From positions 12,371,863-12,435,862 of the forward strand of contig VZDJ01006585.1 in the NCBI GenBank assembly GCA_008694505.1: a stretch of DNA of 64,000 nt, given 5' to 3'. The position numbers and the translations under genes are program-made. Shown piece by piece: positions 11,901 through 25,459 of the stretch. How positions within the stretch are numbered: the first letter of the stretch is position 1; each line of letters begins with the position of its first letter. A model generated the notes under the pieces. The model did not search any database. It saw nothing but the letters and a program-made list of their open reading frames with translations, and was not told the origin of the DNA. The stretch is from Cyanoderma ruficeps (lineage: Eukaryota > Chordata > Aves > Passeriformes > Timaliidae).

Positions 11901-14840
11901 TTATAATTTATTTATATATCAATGAAAATTGCAGGTTTGTCCTTCCTTCACTGCATGGGTGACTAAACAACCTAACTGTATTTTTATTCACAGTAAATAA
12001 AATAAGTGCTTGATCATGAGATTTAGCTAGGGCCATCTAATGCTGACTAACTTCTTAAGAGAGAAAATTTCTTGTTTCTTTTTCTTAATATTTTTCCATC
12101 TATGTGAGTAGCAATTGGGAGGACTCTCTGCTTGGTATATGTGAAACACTCAAATTGCTGTAATACACTGTACAACCATTACTGATGTGTGAAAGGAAAA
12201 AAAGTAGTAGTTCTTTGGCATACAATTTTCCTCCTTCAGACTGGAAAATTTTAGATAACTCAGAGAAGAGTGAAAGTAGTTGACATCCATAATAATGTAC
12301 ACTGTCCTACCTTTGTGAAAACATATTTGGTAATAGGCAAACAAACCTGGGTCCTCAAATTTTATTAGAAATTTTATTCTGAAATCTTTCCTGTTTTATG
12401 TATCTGTATATCAGTATTTCATATATTTATACATGTATATCTTACATACATGTATCACGATACAGGAAATAAGAAGTTGAAGATATGGGAAATAAGGTAT
12501 GAAAGATCTGAAAGAAATGTGCTTTAGAACACATTGAGCCAAAACCACTGCCTTCTTTGTGAGTAAATTAAAACGGAGTCTTTAACCTACAGTATCACTG
12601 TGACTTAGGAAAGCATCCTGATCAGGAAAAAGAATTTACATTATCTCAAGTTTAAGAACACCAGATTTCCATATCTTCTTATACTTAAATAAGTGACTAT
12701 GTGTTTGGGAAAGTCACAAAAATTACGAACTACATATCTAAATCTAGAATTTTTCTTCAGGTATTTTGGCCATGGCTTCCAAGCAAACTCTTCCTCATCC
12801 TCATCTGATCTTCCATTTTGAGAGAAGAAATAAGGAAGTTCTGTAGGAAGTTTAACTAAGTATACAATATAGAATATTTTAATTTTTCCAGTTATTTATA
12901 ATTTTTGTAATTTTAAAAGGTATATTCTAGTGCAAGTTTTTCTGTACACTCATAGCAGAATATCAATTATCATTTCTGTTGACAAATAAAAATAAAATTA
13001 TTAATAAATATTATTCATGTGTGACAGAGTGACAACAACTCTAGTTGAAAACCACCACTCAAGCATTACAGTGGAAATTTTGGAAGAGTATGAGGAATCA
13101 GTTGCTTCATTTAGTAGTGTAACCATAAAATTATTATCAAAAGTGCTGTTGTGGTTTTGTGGTTTTTTTTTTTTTTCTTTTTTGATAACAGAAATATATT
13201 ATTTGTTGATTAATTTTGAGTGATTTAGAGCACGATGGACTTGTGGTTTCTGTCTGATTCATTCACAGTTCATTCCTGCAACGACTATTCACTTAAAGAA
13301 ATCTTGATTTATGGGTGACTTTGGCTTTAATATGTATATTTTGGGCTGTTTTATGCTTGTAACAAGTATAACCTTGGGCAGTTTGAAAAGACACTATCTC
13401 CTGCATGAAAACTACCTTCTTGCCTTTGCACTTTGATTCTAAAATTACAGGGACTGTAAAGTATTTGATTCCTTTCTTCTTTCCCCATGAATAGAAAATT
13501 ACTCTTACTGCATCTATTTTCCATTCCTTAATTATTTATGAAAAAATAAAAGTCAACAGCTGAAAATAAGCCTCTAAAATGGCAATAAATAGGTTCTTAA
13601 AAATAGACATACAGTTAAATTCTGGTTTTCCAATGCGGAATCAAAAGTTCATAGACTTATTGTGGATATTAAACCAAGAGCGATCTATGAAATAACTTTT
13701 TCCTCAGCTGCATGGAAATCAATCCTTGTCCTCTATTAGTCTGAGCTTTACAACCTCTGAATTTAAATCATGGATAGACCTGTGGAGGAATAAAGACACA
13801 GATTCAGTCAGCACATTTCATGCATTTATTCTGGAATTCATTTGTTTTATTGTTAAATATTTACAAAAGAGACGTGTATATTTGTCTTCCTGGATTTTTC
13901 TGTGGCGAAGAGAGAAAAATAGGCACTTGCATGGAACAATTAATCTGAAAATGTTAAGTGTCTGCTTTATGATGGAGTGAATCATTCCCCTAGATAAGCC
14001 TGTTACTCTCCACTGATTATAAAGACAATCTAAACATCTAAGTCAAATGAAGAGATCTGCACCACAGATGCCTGTGTTTGATCAGATGATCTCATTTTCC
14101 AGGTGCTGCTTTCACAAAGTCTGTTCTCTACAGTCCTGATAAATTAACTCTCAGAATAGTTCCTATCTTGGTTTGAATCTTGGCCAGCATTTTCTTAGTA
14201 CAGGTGGCTCGTAAGTTAAAATCAAAGATAATTTCTACCAAGCAATTTAGTATGGACTACTAACTTTTCCAGAGAGTAAAAGAGTTTAACACAGTGCATG
14301 TGCAACATTCTGCACTCATTCTGGTGTCAGAGAGTAGTTATGAGCATGTTTAACTTGCAGGATGTAGTCCATGTGGCAGTGATTTCCACACTTGCTCCAA
14401 GCAACAATTCTGAACAAGTTATACACACAGAAATCGTATCTTACTCTCCATATCGATCTCACCCTAAATATTTTCATTCCACATAGCCGCAATCAGTGGT
14501 AGCAGGCCTGATAATTTGGGATACGGATCCTGTGGTTGCCATTAACAATGTAAAAATTCTATTCCAGAGCTCCATTTAAATCTCTAGATCACTATCCACT
14601 TGCATCCAGTAATGGTCATATAATGAGAAAGTATAAAATGTAGCCACAGTTTTCATTTGGTATATCTTTCCTCTTTCCTTCTCCCATCATTTTAGTGATT
14701 ACAGCATTCTCAAATCTTTCATTCAAATCTCTTGCATACTCACAATGACAGTCAGGAAGTTCCCACAACCCTGACTTTAATCCAGTCAAGCTCTCTTTTA
14801 TTTTGGGAATATTGTAGTGTTGATTTACCGATTCTTTCTA
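8926..14840. other. AT-rich unique sequence, no gene seen
   Basis: No supportable gene. It contains the low-complexity tracts at 9312-9340 (A with CCC), 10021-10110 and a T run at 13163-13183. Otherwise it is unique AT-rich sequence with closed frames. Confidence 0.6.
10021..10110. repeat. T/G-rich low-complexity tract with several G3-4 runs
   Basis: T runs are broken by GGGG at 10028-10031, 10048-10051 and 10067-10070, and by GGG at 10095-10097. The plus strand therefore has four G tracts within 70 bases, although with long loops. It belongs to the same class as the tracts at 37-101 and 56290-56480. Confidence 0.85.
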
Positions 14841-14936
14841 CAGAATCATATAATTAGAGAATGTTTTGGGTTGAAAGGGACCTTAAAGATCATCTAGTTC
14901 CAGCTTCCCTGCCATGGTCAGGGACACTGCCACTAC
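14841..14936 (-). mobile_element. CR1 LINE 3'-end tip, 5'-truncated
   Basis: Reads on the plus strand as the reverse complement of the conserved CR1 3' terminus: AGAATCATA-type tail, then the GGTTGAAAGGGACC and AAAGATCATCTAGTTCCAGC words, then a CCATGGTCAGGGACA-like block. About 96 bp, truncated early as most CR1 copies are. It ends exactly in a perfect hairpin (see 14926-14951). Confidence 0.85.
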
Positions 14937-14951
14937 ATCAGTAGTGGCAGT
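14926..14951. repeat. Perfect 11-bp inverted repeat at the CR1 truncation point
   Basis: Arms 14926-14936 and 14941-14951 are exact reverse complements around a 4-base spacer (ATCA). The left arm is CR1 sequence (the 'ACTGCCACTAC' block) and the right arm lies just outside recognisable CR1. The right arm therefore looks like a copied-back duplicate made at the insertion or truncation event. Confidence 0.7.
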
Positions 14952-17900
14952 AAATACAGTAAGTGTGCTAACACTATTCAACACTGATACAGGGAACAAA
15001 ACAAATTATTCCACCAAAGCACACTTGAAAAATTGTGACTAGCAATGCTGGACACTGAAACAGCCTCCATGCTTTAGGGAATAAAAAATAGTATGTGTGA
15101 CACTTAAAAAAATGCAGGACACTGAAATATCACAGGATAAAGCATCTTCCCCATGACCCAGACTGCATGTAAGGCACTATTTTCTATTTATAGGTATCCT
15201 GAATTTCAATCATATTATCAGCTACCTGCTGAGTCTGGCAACATATCTAATTTCATGTTGAGCCACCTGACTGCTTTTTCTCTAAAAAACATTTTCAAGT
15301 CTTATTGTCAGTGACCTAGCAAAGGTTAGCCATAAATCTTTTTCTCAGCAAGGGTGCTGATAGTTTAAGAGCTTCCCTAATAAGCAATACTGTATTTCTG
15401 AGCATATAGCCTGAACAGCATGAACTATCATGTCCTTCTTTTATTTAGATAGAGACGTGTAAATCCACCAGGTTAGTGAAAAATTTTGGAGATATTTTTG
15501 TGTATCTGTGTCTGATAGACTGTTTGTTTTATTTGAGTTTGTCAGTCATGTTGTGCTGTAACTGATGAATAGACATTCATAAAACCTAGTCATACCATCT
15601 GCTTCACTGACTTTTCTGGTAGTAAACTAGAATTGGATATTTCTTATATACAAGTTCCTCTTATTTAAAACAATGAAAATCAATTTTTTCATTCATAAAT
15701 GTGATATGGTTTGTTTCATTTATTTAAGAACACGTAAGATATTATTTGGGATAAAAAGCAATTCTTTAAAACAAAAAAAACCAACAAACCCTAGGGTTCA
15801 TTTTCCTACACTTAGCTTTCATCTGTTTTACCATGTCACTGGGTGACATGATATTAGGACAAATGTGTCCACTTTGTTCTCATTTAAGAAAATTGTGCTT
15901 GCTAGGAATTGCTGCTTTTTAAAATCCATCAAATTATTTACAGCCCAAAATCGATTATTTTGTCTTTCAGGAAACTATTATTATCATACTTAAATGGTTT
16001 TCTTGATGAAGAGTCAGATGATAAAATAACAGTGAAACTCTGAACCATCAAAGAAAAGCCTGTGCTAATGTATTTCTTAAAATGCTGTGGGGTTTTGACC
16101 ACTTGTAGACTCCTGCAGGAGGAAAAAGACTGGAAGTCCAGTATATTTCAATACATGTCCTTTCGTGGTCATCAAATACCTCAGACTTTAGTTGTAAAGA
16201 AATGTCTTTTATGGTCTCCCATTTGCCAAAAGACACAATAGGATCCTTCCAACCTCATAATCAAAAGAAAGAAAATTTATATTTTAGTCTATAACTTTTT
16301 CGGAGCACAACATGTTCACATAATATTTCAAAGACATGAGGTAAAAATATGATATTAAAAATAAAAAAACCCCTAAAAATATAGAAATCTACTGCTTTCA
16401 GCTATGTAAAAGTAAATTTGGAGTCCACTAAGCTTTCCATTTTTCTTATAAAAGTTAACCATAAACTGATATAATTGTAAATAAGACAAGGATCTGATCT
16501 GATTTTGATTTTATTTCTGTCACAAAGCCCAGAGTAATATATTAATTTAGGACAAAAAACATGTAAAGGCTGTTGAAGCAAAAAAGCACTAGTGTTCCTG
16601 GAGAAAGTTAAGTGGAGAGATACAAAGCTTGATCCTACCAAGACTATTATGGATAAATGAAAATATATGCTTTCAACATTTTATTGGCTAAAGGTCATTA
16701 AATTCACAACCAGGTATGTAGACTAAGTTAAAGTACTTGATATATTTTCTCATGAGGATATTAATGAATGCTAGATAGTATGGCATGATGTGTAAAATCC
16801 ACATAAGACATACAAACATACCATATAGCGCAAAAAGTGTAAGTAGAAAATGATAAGCAGACAATATGAAAGAACGTATCCTCTTTCAGATGTAGATCTA
16901 AAATTTAGGCTACTCCTGTAGTACAAAGATATAATTTCTACTTAGGACTGTTACAGTACTGTAACACACCACAACAGTGGCCTTCTTGGCCATCAACTGT
17001 CATTATATTCACACTATCTGCTCAGAGGGAATGAAAAAATTGTAATAATTATATGGATGTAAATAGTTTCCAATTAAAAAAAAAAGAAAAGTGCAGGGAC
17101 CAAATGGGTTTTCCAATATTTTTTAAACCCAAAATATTTGAAAGCACTGTGGAAGGCAGATTCACATGCACTTACTCTCTGTGCTAGTCACATACAGACT
17201 GCATCAAAAAGAGGAGACAGTGTTGCAGTACATTTAAGAATATTCAAAAGTTCATCAAATCTCCTCACTACAGCAACCATAGCCATAACACAAAATAGCA
17301 AGAGTTCTGAAACTTTGGCAATTTTTGGATTTTATCTTTAAGAAACCTGGGGAGCCAAGTCTTCCCCCATGAATTCAAATCACAAAATTTCAGCAGTCTG
17401 GCTGTCTTGCTGCTTGTTGCTACTCATATTCCCATTTTCATGGAAACCGCTGTTGCACTGACTGAAAAATGGGATAAGGTGCTTTAACATAATTGCTACT
17501 TTACACCACCCTGTTTTGCTTTTATGTTCAAAATGGAGATTATTTCAAAGTACCATTTTCCATATTCATCTTGCTGACATGAGTTTCTATGGAAACAGGA
17601 AAAAAGTAATAGCTGAGTCCCAGGAACTCCTGTTCAACTCAGTGACTAAACGAAAAAGAATTCCGCTCTGAGCAGAAAAAGAAAACCGGTTCAAATTCTA
17701 TTCTATAATGTCTAACAATTTTTTTTTCATGAATTATTTGAAAAGAATGAGAAAAAAAATTTTCACTGTGGTGCACTATAGAGTTTATTATCCATTAATT
17801 TTCACTTAGTATTATACAAAATACAACAATTTGGAGCATATCTCTGTTTAGAATTAAAAAACAAAAAAAAAACCCCAAAAATACCCACATAATCAAAAAA

Positions 17901-18429
17901 AAAAAAACCAAACCAAAAAGACATAGCAAGTATCTACCCTTACCTTGTAAAGAAACTTCTAATTTTCTTTCTTCAGGAAATCAACTAATTGCACAAAACT
18001 TAGTGACTGAAATCTAGCATGCTGCACTAAAAATTAGGCAGTAATATTTTTAATTTCTAGCTTTCACAAGAGAAAATAAAAATATGGTTTCAATTAAATC
18101 TATAAATATACATGTAAGAGAAATAGGTTGACTTTTGCTTTTCAGAGTAATAGTAAAATATATTTGTTTGAAGGGCTTTGTTAATTCTGCAAATTTATTT
18201 TTAATACAGCACACTGAGTGAGATAAAGATGATTGAAACAAAACTTGGTGGTAGTTTTGCTGTAGTTAAATATTATGTTCAAGTGTTACTCAATTTTTGA
18301 TCTCAACTTCACTGAAATGAGTTGAAAATCTCTCATGGATAAACTTTAGCAGCTCACTCCAGTGCTGAACCAGAATGACCCAAGGACTTTCATTGCTGCC
18401 CATTTTTAAGTATGATTTAATGCAATATT
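14952..18429. other. AT-rich unique sequence, no gene seen
   Basis: No gene or repeat family recognised. It contains a perfect 18-bp palindrome at 16949-16966 and an A-rich tract with CCCC interruptions at 17855-17935. Confidence 0.6.
17855..17935. repeat. A/C-rich low-complexity tract
   Basis: A runs broken by C, CC and CCCC. This is the minus-strand form of the T/G tracts elsewhere in the window. Confidence 0.8.
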
Positions 18430-19095
18430 ATCATGGATTTACAGGATGGTTTGGGTTGGAAGCCACCTTGAAGATCACCTTCTTGCAAGCCCCATTGCTA
18501 TGGGCAAGGATGAGACTCACTGGATCAGGTTGCTCAGAGCTGCATCGAACCTGGCCTTGAACACTGCCAGGGAAGGGGCATCCAAAACATCTGTGTGCAA
18601 CATGTTCCAGTGCTTCACCACCCTCACAGTAAAGAATTTTTCCTAATGTGTAGTCTAAACCTATTGTCTATCAGTTTAAAGCCATTTCCCCTTGTCCTAT
18701 CACTCTCTGCCCTTGTAAAAAAATTCCTCTATATCTTTCTTAGTTTCCCTTCAGTTGCTGGAAGGCCACAATTAGGTTTCCCCAAAGCCTTCTCTTCTCC
18801 AGGCTTAAAAATTCCAATTCTTTTAACCTTTCTTGATAGGAAAGGTGTTGCATCTCTTTGATCAACTTGGTGGTCCTCCACTGGACTCACTCCAACAGGT
18901 CCATGTGCAGGGACCCCAGAGCTGGATGCAGCCCTGCAGGTGGGGTCTCACCAGGGCAGAGCACAGGGACAGAATCCCCTCCCTGGCCCTGCTGCCCACG
19001 CTGCTTTTGACACAGTCCAGGGTCCAACTGGCCTTCTGGGCTGCAAGTACACATTTCCATCCCATGCTCAGCCTCTCACCCACTGGAAATCGTCT
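18430..19095 (-). mobile_element. CR1 LINE, 5'-truncated, about 670 bp
   Basis: The plus strand is the reverse complement of a CR1 3' portion. From left to right it has the 3'-terminal words GGATGGTTTGGGTTGGAAGC and GAAGATCACCTTCTTGCAAG, then the block coding for the ORF2 C-terminus. CCTCACAGTAAAGAATTTTT, CCCCTTGTCCTATCACT and CTTCTCTTCTCCAGGC are typical CR1 antisense signposts, and GGTGGGGTCTCACCAGGGCAG lies near 18940. The copy is moderately diverged and has frame damage, and the right boundary is approximate. The orientation means transcription would run leftwards. Confidence 0.92.
18862..19095 (-). pseudogene. CR1 ORF2 (reverse transcriptase) C-terminal remnant
   Basis: An open minus-strand frame over this part of the CR1 copy translates to residues with clear CR1 ORF2 character. 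These include a WxCVLAAQKA stretch, an SRAREGILSLCSALVRPHL stretch and a following QLWGP. This is the conserved segment downstream of the polymerase core of CR1 ORF2. All catalytic parts (endonuclease and the RT palm motif) are missing, so the fragment is dead. Downstream codons are interrupted by stops or frameshifts inside the same element. Confidence 0.85.
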
Positions 19096-20210
19096 CATCA
19101 AGATCAACATGTTCACTGCTTTTTAAAAAAAAACATCATGCATAAAGAGTGGCTTTAAAATGCATGTCATTAAAATATTCAAAATCTTTTTTTTTTTCCA
19201 ATCACTTTGTCATTCAGTCTTAGGAAAACCTATCATTTTCAATCTTTGATTTTATGCAGAAGTCTGTTCTATTTGTCTCTGTAATGATATAGAGCAAACA
19301 TAAATATATGTAATTATGTTATATATAAAGCTGTTCAAGGCATACTGATTTGCAGACAAAATCAAAAGTAGATATGTGTGACTGAGAGCCCATCTGTGTA
19401 TCCCTATGAATGGATTAGACAAGGGTGAAAATTCAAATTTTCTCCTTTTTTTTTTTTTGGCAATTGGTAATTGGCTAATATATTAACAGAAGAAAGAATT
19501 AACATTTATCTAAGTTAAGTAAATTAAATTTATAGCTGTCATTTGTGTAAATTGCCAGAAACACAGCAAAGGAAACATTATATACAAAGTAGAAGTGAAT
19601 TATTTAAAAATTAGAGGTGAAATTGTGGCTAGTAATTTCTCTGAAAGAACTTACCTTGGTTTCTCTAGGGATAGTATTTTACTCAAGGAATATAAAGAAA
19701 TGTTCTTGTTCCAAAAATGTCTGTTACTATTTATAACAAAACAGCGGCTCCATAACTCCTTTCTGAGAAACTAGGCCTACTCCACAGATTGGCATTCTAT
19801 TCTATATTATATAAATAAGATTAATGAATAATTCAAGAGAATTACTAATGCTTCTTGTGATATTGTGTGTTGTAAAAGTGATTGCAAGTGTTTATTTCTC
19901 TATCTAAGAGGTAGATGTGTAAAATCTGCATCAGGAGGACAGTGTTTACAACAAAGGAGATGGTACCAACTCATTTGAGCTAAGATTTTCCTTTTGGGAT
20001 TAATCTCACTGCAGTATCTGGAAGACATTTTGCCCTAATTACATGCAAGCGAAAGGTAGTCCTCATCATCTTTCATAAGAATTCTTTAATTAGCTGATTT
20101 GTTATCTAACTGGTCTTATTACACCTATTCTATGAACAGGGATCATTCAATAAATGGTATGAGAAACCAATATGACTGTGTTAGCATTAAAATAAAAACA
20201 CACCCTTTCA

Positions 20211-20248
20211 AAAAATAAGTAAGTAAATAAGTGAATAAATAAATAAAG
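20211..20248. repeat. Degenerate (AAATAAGT)n microsatellite
   Basis: Repeated AAATAAGT/AAATAAAT units, about 38 bp. Confidence 0.8.
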
Positions 20249-21227
20249 CCTAGAATACATTAAAACTGTTTGCTCTTGAGGCAGAAGTTTACTCTGTCAC
20301 ATTGTAAGGAAATACTGGCACTCTCAACACAGCTGAAGAAATATTTCTTACTGTCAGACCACACTAAGGATGAAATAATGCACAGACTTTGTTTCAACAT
20401 CTTGGTAAGTCAATGACTTCCCTGATTGCAATTTCCTTCTGCATTTGCAATTTAGAGCTGAGATCAAAAAAAATTAAATAATTTTTAAAATACATGTGAC
20501 TACTTTTCCAATGGTCTTTCTGACCTACAACAAGAAGAAATGGAGGTTTTAATATTGCATTCACAAGTTTAAGTATAGCTTGTCATCTGAACACACTAAA
20601 TGGAGCATTTAAAATACAAGAATTGAAAATACAGATCAGAATTCAGTCTGAATTGCTATGTTTCTGGTTCCCCATGATTTAACTTTCATTTTTCCCAGGT
20701 CTTGGGACTGTCACATCCCAGCTTGTTCATACTGTCGGGGCATACTAGGTACATTGGGCAAACTAGTTTATGCAGTCACAAAACAATCTTCAATTTTGTG
20801 TCCTCACACGTGAATCATAACTGGAAACATTGGCTATCATTCTCCCAGATGGGAGCCGGTAGAATTTGTATGACTTACAGATGTTTAGTGTAGGCATCTA
20901 TTTTTATGGACACTTATGTATACAATTAATTGGTACAGAAATGGCTTATGGTCAATGGAAAGACAGACTGGATGAGACTTAGTAGCATAGATAGATTTAG
21001 TCCAAAAACTATGTGGACAAGATTTGCAGCTGACTGGAGTTGCTTATTGCCTGAGTAAGGTGAGTTTTGCTCTTGGATGCTTTGTGTAAAAGAAACCAGA
21101 AAGGGCTGAAAGCAGAAAAAAGAAGTGTCATGGACAGTTATAGATTCATTCAGAGTTGAATACATCCATAAAATAGTTATATCCAAGATCAGATTTCTTG
21201 GAAGCACCCAGATTTCTAATTTATAAT

Positions 21228-21250
21228 AAAGCTTTCTTCAAGAAAGCTTT
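21228..21250. repeat. 11-bp-arm palindrome overlapping a tandem duplication
   Basis: Arms 21228-21238 and 21240-21250 are exact reverse complements around a single C (AAAGCTTTCTT ... AAGAAAGCTTT). The same stretch is also a tandem repeat, since AAGCTTTCTTCAA occurs at 21229 and again at 21243. Confidence 0.7.
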
Positions 21251-22475
21251 CTTCAACTTTAGAGATTTCTGCCATTCTTTTCTTTCTTGAGAAGAGCAGC
21301 TTTGTTTTAGTAAATATAAGTTCCTGCTTGTGAACTTTCCACAGCTGAACAAGGAACTCATTCCCATTTTATGTTTTCTCTGCATCAAGTATAAAGATTA
21401 AATTTTACCAGTAAATGTCACCCTATGACTGAGTGCAAATTTAGAGATAGTGTGATTGATCAGTGACTTTGACCTTAAGAAAGGATTCACAAATAGGTTT
21501 AAAAGACAGAGTGGACATAACTTGCACTTCTGACCTTGCAGAAGTGAATTCTTTTAGGTTTGTAGCACTCAGACTGCATTAAATTCTGTCTGTATCATGC
21601 TGCTTCTGTGTCAGACTCTCCAAGATTACAGTGTGGTTGTTACAAAGAAAAAAGATTTTTACTACACGCGAATAAAAAAAATGTTTCTTTCTGTTATATG
21701 CAAACTAGAAAGATTGCTGCTGCTATCAACTACTTCTCTGATCTTGTATTTCTGCCTCGTTATCCACCAAGGTGTTTCTGTACCTTTTTTCTCCCTATGT
21801 CTGTTTTGTGTTAGAAAGACTATATCAATACAATCATTTGAGTAAAATCAAAACGAAACTTATTTATCCCAGAAGTGATATTCTAAAAAATATGCATACT
21901 GTTCTGACTAACTGAATCAAATGGCAGACTTTTACTTTCTTTTGATTTTAAAGCCTACAAAAATACCCCAAACCCTGTATTTTCTTTGAGAATAGCATTT
22001 ATTCTGGTGTGATTTCAGTTTGTTTTGGGAACAACCTCTACTAAAAACTAATGTCATAGCTCACACCCTTTTATTTTAGTCCTAGCCTTTAAAAAGAACG
22101 GCCAATAAAAATAGTAATTAAAATTTTATATGTAGAATTGAAATTCCTAATACTTTTAGAAACTTAGAAATGTTAGGAGCATAAGCTGCTTTAGCCTTTA
22201 AAAGCAGGAGGCTTAAACTCCAAATCAGTTTGAGTTCTCTGAGACAATCTTTGTTAGAAAAAAAAAAAAAAATAGAACAGGGGCACAAACTAGATAACAG
22301 CCTTTTATGGGGTACAGAAATTAAAGGAACAGAATTACCTTTCAAAGAGATCTCCAGGGCTTTAATGTAAAAATAGCTATTATTTTATTAGACAAGGCTC
22401 TAATCCACAGTCTGTTCAGCCGTACTCCAGACTTCTATAAGATAATCAATGCCTTCACTGGAGAGTAGCATGATT

Positions 22476-22495
22476 AAAAAAAAAAAAAAAAAAAA
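22476..22495. repeat. Poly(A) run, 20 bp
   Basis: Uninterrupted A homopolymer with no recognisable retrotransposed body to its left. Confidence 0.8.
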
Positions 22496-25459
22496 GAAAT
22501 CTTTGGAGAAGCTGGGGAGCCATCTTGTGGTGATTTGATTTAACCCTCAAAAAAAAGGAGTCTAGTTTGCACGAAATTGTTTAGTTTTCAGTTCAATTAA
22601 AAGTTCTGATTGTAGACATATGGAAATACATTTTTCCTTTTTTCGTACTTCTGTTATGTTTAGACATAGACATCAGAGTGTATCTAGGAAAAAGGTTAAG
22701 GGAAAGAAAACAAAATAAAACAGGTTGTGTTTCCACTGAATTTGCTTTAAAAAGCTAATATAACCCATTGTGCAGCTTATGACTGAATGATTTTTACCAG
22801 ATGACATTTTTCCAGAAATATACTATCATTAAGTAAGAAAATGTCATAAGGGAGAAAAAAAGAACTTCTTTGGACAGAGAAATTTACAGATCATGTCTCT
22901 ATATCACACACTTTGGTGAATTTTTTTTTTTCCTGTCATGCAAACACAGTAACTTTTCTGCATGGGAAGATCTCAATAAAAAGTTGAATGTATGTTTTAT
23001 ACATTCATGTGAAATTTCTGAAGACTCCACAAAGACTTGGAGTTAGGAGACTTAGATTCCTCTATGGGATGGCGTTTGCAAGTATATGGAGAATCTTCTT
23101 TAGAAATTCTAAAAGCAATTGGGTAAAGATGAAAAACATACATAGCTACTGCATTTGAGGAACCAGCTCTGCCTCAGCTGAAATGAAATAATTCAGTATC
23201 AGTTCCTTGGAATAAGTTTGGCTTGTTCCCTACTTGAGAAGACTAATTTAGTCTAGGTTTGTATTTACTAGCCTAGATAAGCAGTAATTAATCATGAATT
23301 GCTTGTCAACACCTTCAACGCAAGTATTGCACTGAGAATTTTTGGTTTATTTTTAAGTTATGTAAGGTCAATAGTTTCTCCTAGGTATTATCTCCTTGTA
23401 TCCTAAATCCAAGAAAAATACCTTGAACAATATTACAGAAGAGATAAAGGCTGATTTTTGGCAACCGCATTTCCATGAAACAATAAGCTCTTGAGTATGT
23501 GGCTATCAAAATGTGCTTTGCATCCAAGGATCAGAATAACAGTGGTTTGTGTTGGTTTTCTGCTCTACCCATGCCCTGTTTGCGCTTACTGTAGTCCTTT
23601 GTCCTTCTATTTCTTCTGCTTCTTACATATGCCTGTAGGCATCCCTAAGTAAAGGCAGTATCACTGTGGTAAGGGGTCAAATCAGACTGAAATGGTCTCA
23701 AGGAGTTTGTCCAAGAAACAGGATGATGAATATCGGCATTTTTATTCCATTCCATTTTCTTCCCCTCAGCACAATTTGTAGCATTTCCTAATTTCATGTA
23801 TTTTCAACTTTTGCCCTAGTTAAAAGAACCATTTCAAAATTTCTGCCTACGCAGTGGAGTGGGCTTATTACAGAAATCTGTACTCAAATCTGCTAAGCCA
23901 CTCCAGCATTTCCAAAAGCATACATTCCGCTCACCTTTTCTGCCTGAATTTCATCCACACAGTTTAAATTTGAATCATTCTAAACCTCCCCTCACTGTCA
24001 GAATTGGTTTTGCTTGAAGGCATCTACAGAGATATTCTAGTTTTTCTTCTTAACATACTAAGACAGTCTGAAATACTGTTCCTTTGGTTAATACATACTG
24101 TGATGCATAAAGTAAACTGCACATAAAGACAAATTAATATTTCTTTCCCCGTTGTGACAAATTTGTTTGCCTGATTTATTTATCTATTCCAAACTTCTTG
24201 CAGAGACATTCTACCTATTCTTTACAAATTACATGCCAGATATAGACCATTATTTTTCCCATGCCCTGTCCGAATACCACTTCGGAGTTGGTGAATATAT
24301 AAAAGTTAGAATAAGTTAAGCACGTATTATGGGAATCTGAAGTGATTTCCAGTTTCTAGATCCAAATAGCTTTCTTCTCAAAAGAGCTATGGTATGTCTG
24401 AGGATGCCTCAGACACCTAATGCTAGAGATCAGAACCTTCAGCTATGCTGTGGTGCACTTTGAGGAGGTGGTGTACATACATTTTATCCTTTGCAGTCAG
24501 GAGACTTTGATGAAAGCCTGTGGGAAGTATGTCTGCTTTGCCTGAATGACTAAGGATTAGTCATTAGATGCATACAACTTTTGAATAACCAATCCTCAGG
24601 TATAACTCACCTATCAGATTTTATTTCATTATCACATTAATGTTCTAGTATCGCTGCCCCTGAAATATAAATGACTTAGTAAGATTATGGCAGTTCATCC
24701 CCTTTCTCACCCATCAGATGAATAGTATTTACAGTAAGAATATTGCTTCCTGGCCTGATTAATTTGAAATAGATCAGAAAATATTTCAACAAACCATGTA
24801 TTTTTCTCCTTGAATATCAATATGTGTAGTTTCCATGCAGAAAAAATAAACAAGTGCAATCTAGAATGAAAAAGAACATCACATTTTAAGACCTTTGTAG
24901 TAATAGGAATAAGTAAAAGAAGTGTAGAGGAAAAGGATAGATGTTGGGAAGAGCTGATTAGAAGGTGACAGAAACAGAAAAAAGATATATCTGTATGTGG
25001 AGAGACAGACATGGGCTGATAGCATATCAGGAGTTAAAGTGAAGAAATGTAAAGACAAAGAGCCTTATGGTTTACCTATGAGATTAAGAAAGAGAGAAAG
25101 AAGCTGAAAGCTATGGAAAGAAAGCAAAAAAAAAAAAAAAAAAAGAAGCAAGCAAATGACATGAGAAAAGATGGAGATAACCTTTAATAATGGATACTAA
25201 AAAACAGTGAAAAATGCTCGTAAAAGCAAGCACTACAGAAGTACATACAAACTCAGGCACCAAGGTGCACAGCTAAAATACTGAGAATGATGCCTAAGCT
25301 TTTTATACATTTCTTCATATATTTGTAGCTTCGTACATTGATAATGCATGGCCATAGATCCACTACTTTTCTTACCCATTTTTCCCTAAATTTTAGAACA
25401 GCTGACCTTCTAAACACTTTCATGAAATATTGTTTAGTCTCATTCCAAAAAATTGGGGA

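Larger units (their letters stand above)
19096..25459. other. AT-rich unique sequence, no gene seen
   Basis: No gene recognised. It contains an (AAAT/AAGT)n microsatellite at 20211-20248, a 23-bp near-perfect palindrome at 21228-21250, A runs at 22259-22272, 22476-22495 and 25126-25144, and an inverted repeat at 24395-24415. Confidence 0.6.

Noticed and set aside
16949..16966. Perfect 18-bp palindrome TGTTACAGT/ACTGTAACA
   Set aside because: Nine-base arms are expected about once by chance in an AT-rich window of this size; no other context supports function.
22476..22495. Poly(A) run as the tail of a processed pseudogene
   Set aside because: The sequence to its left has no recognisable mRNA-like body and no target duplication was seen.
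24395..24415. 9-bp-arm inverted repeat with a 3-base loop
   Set aside because: Within chance expectation; there is no T run for a terminator and no neighbouring gene.
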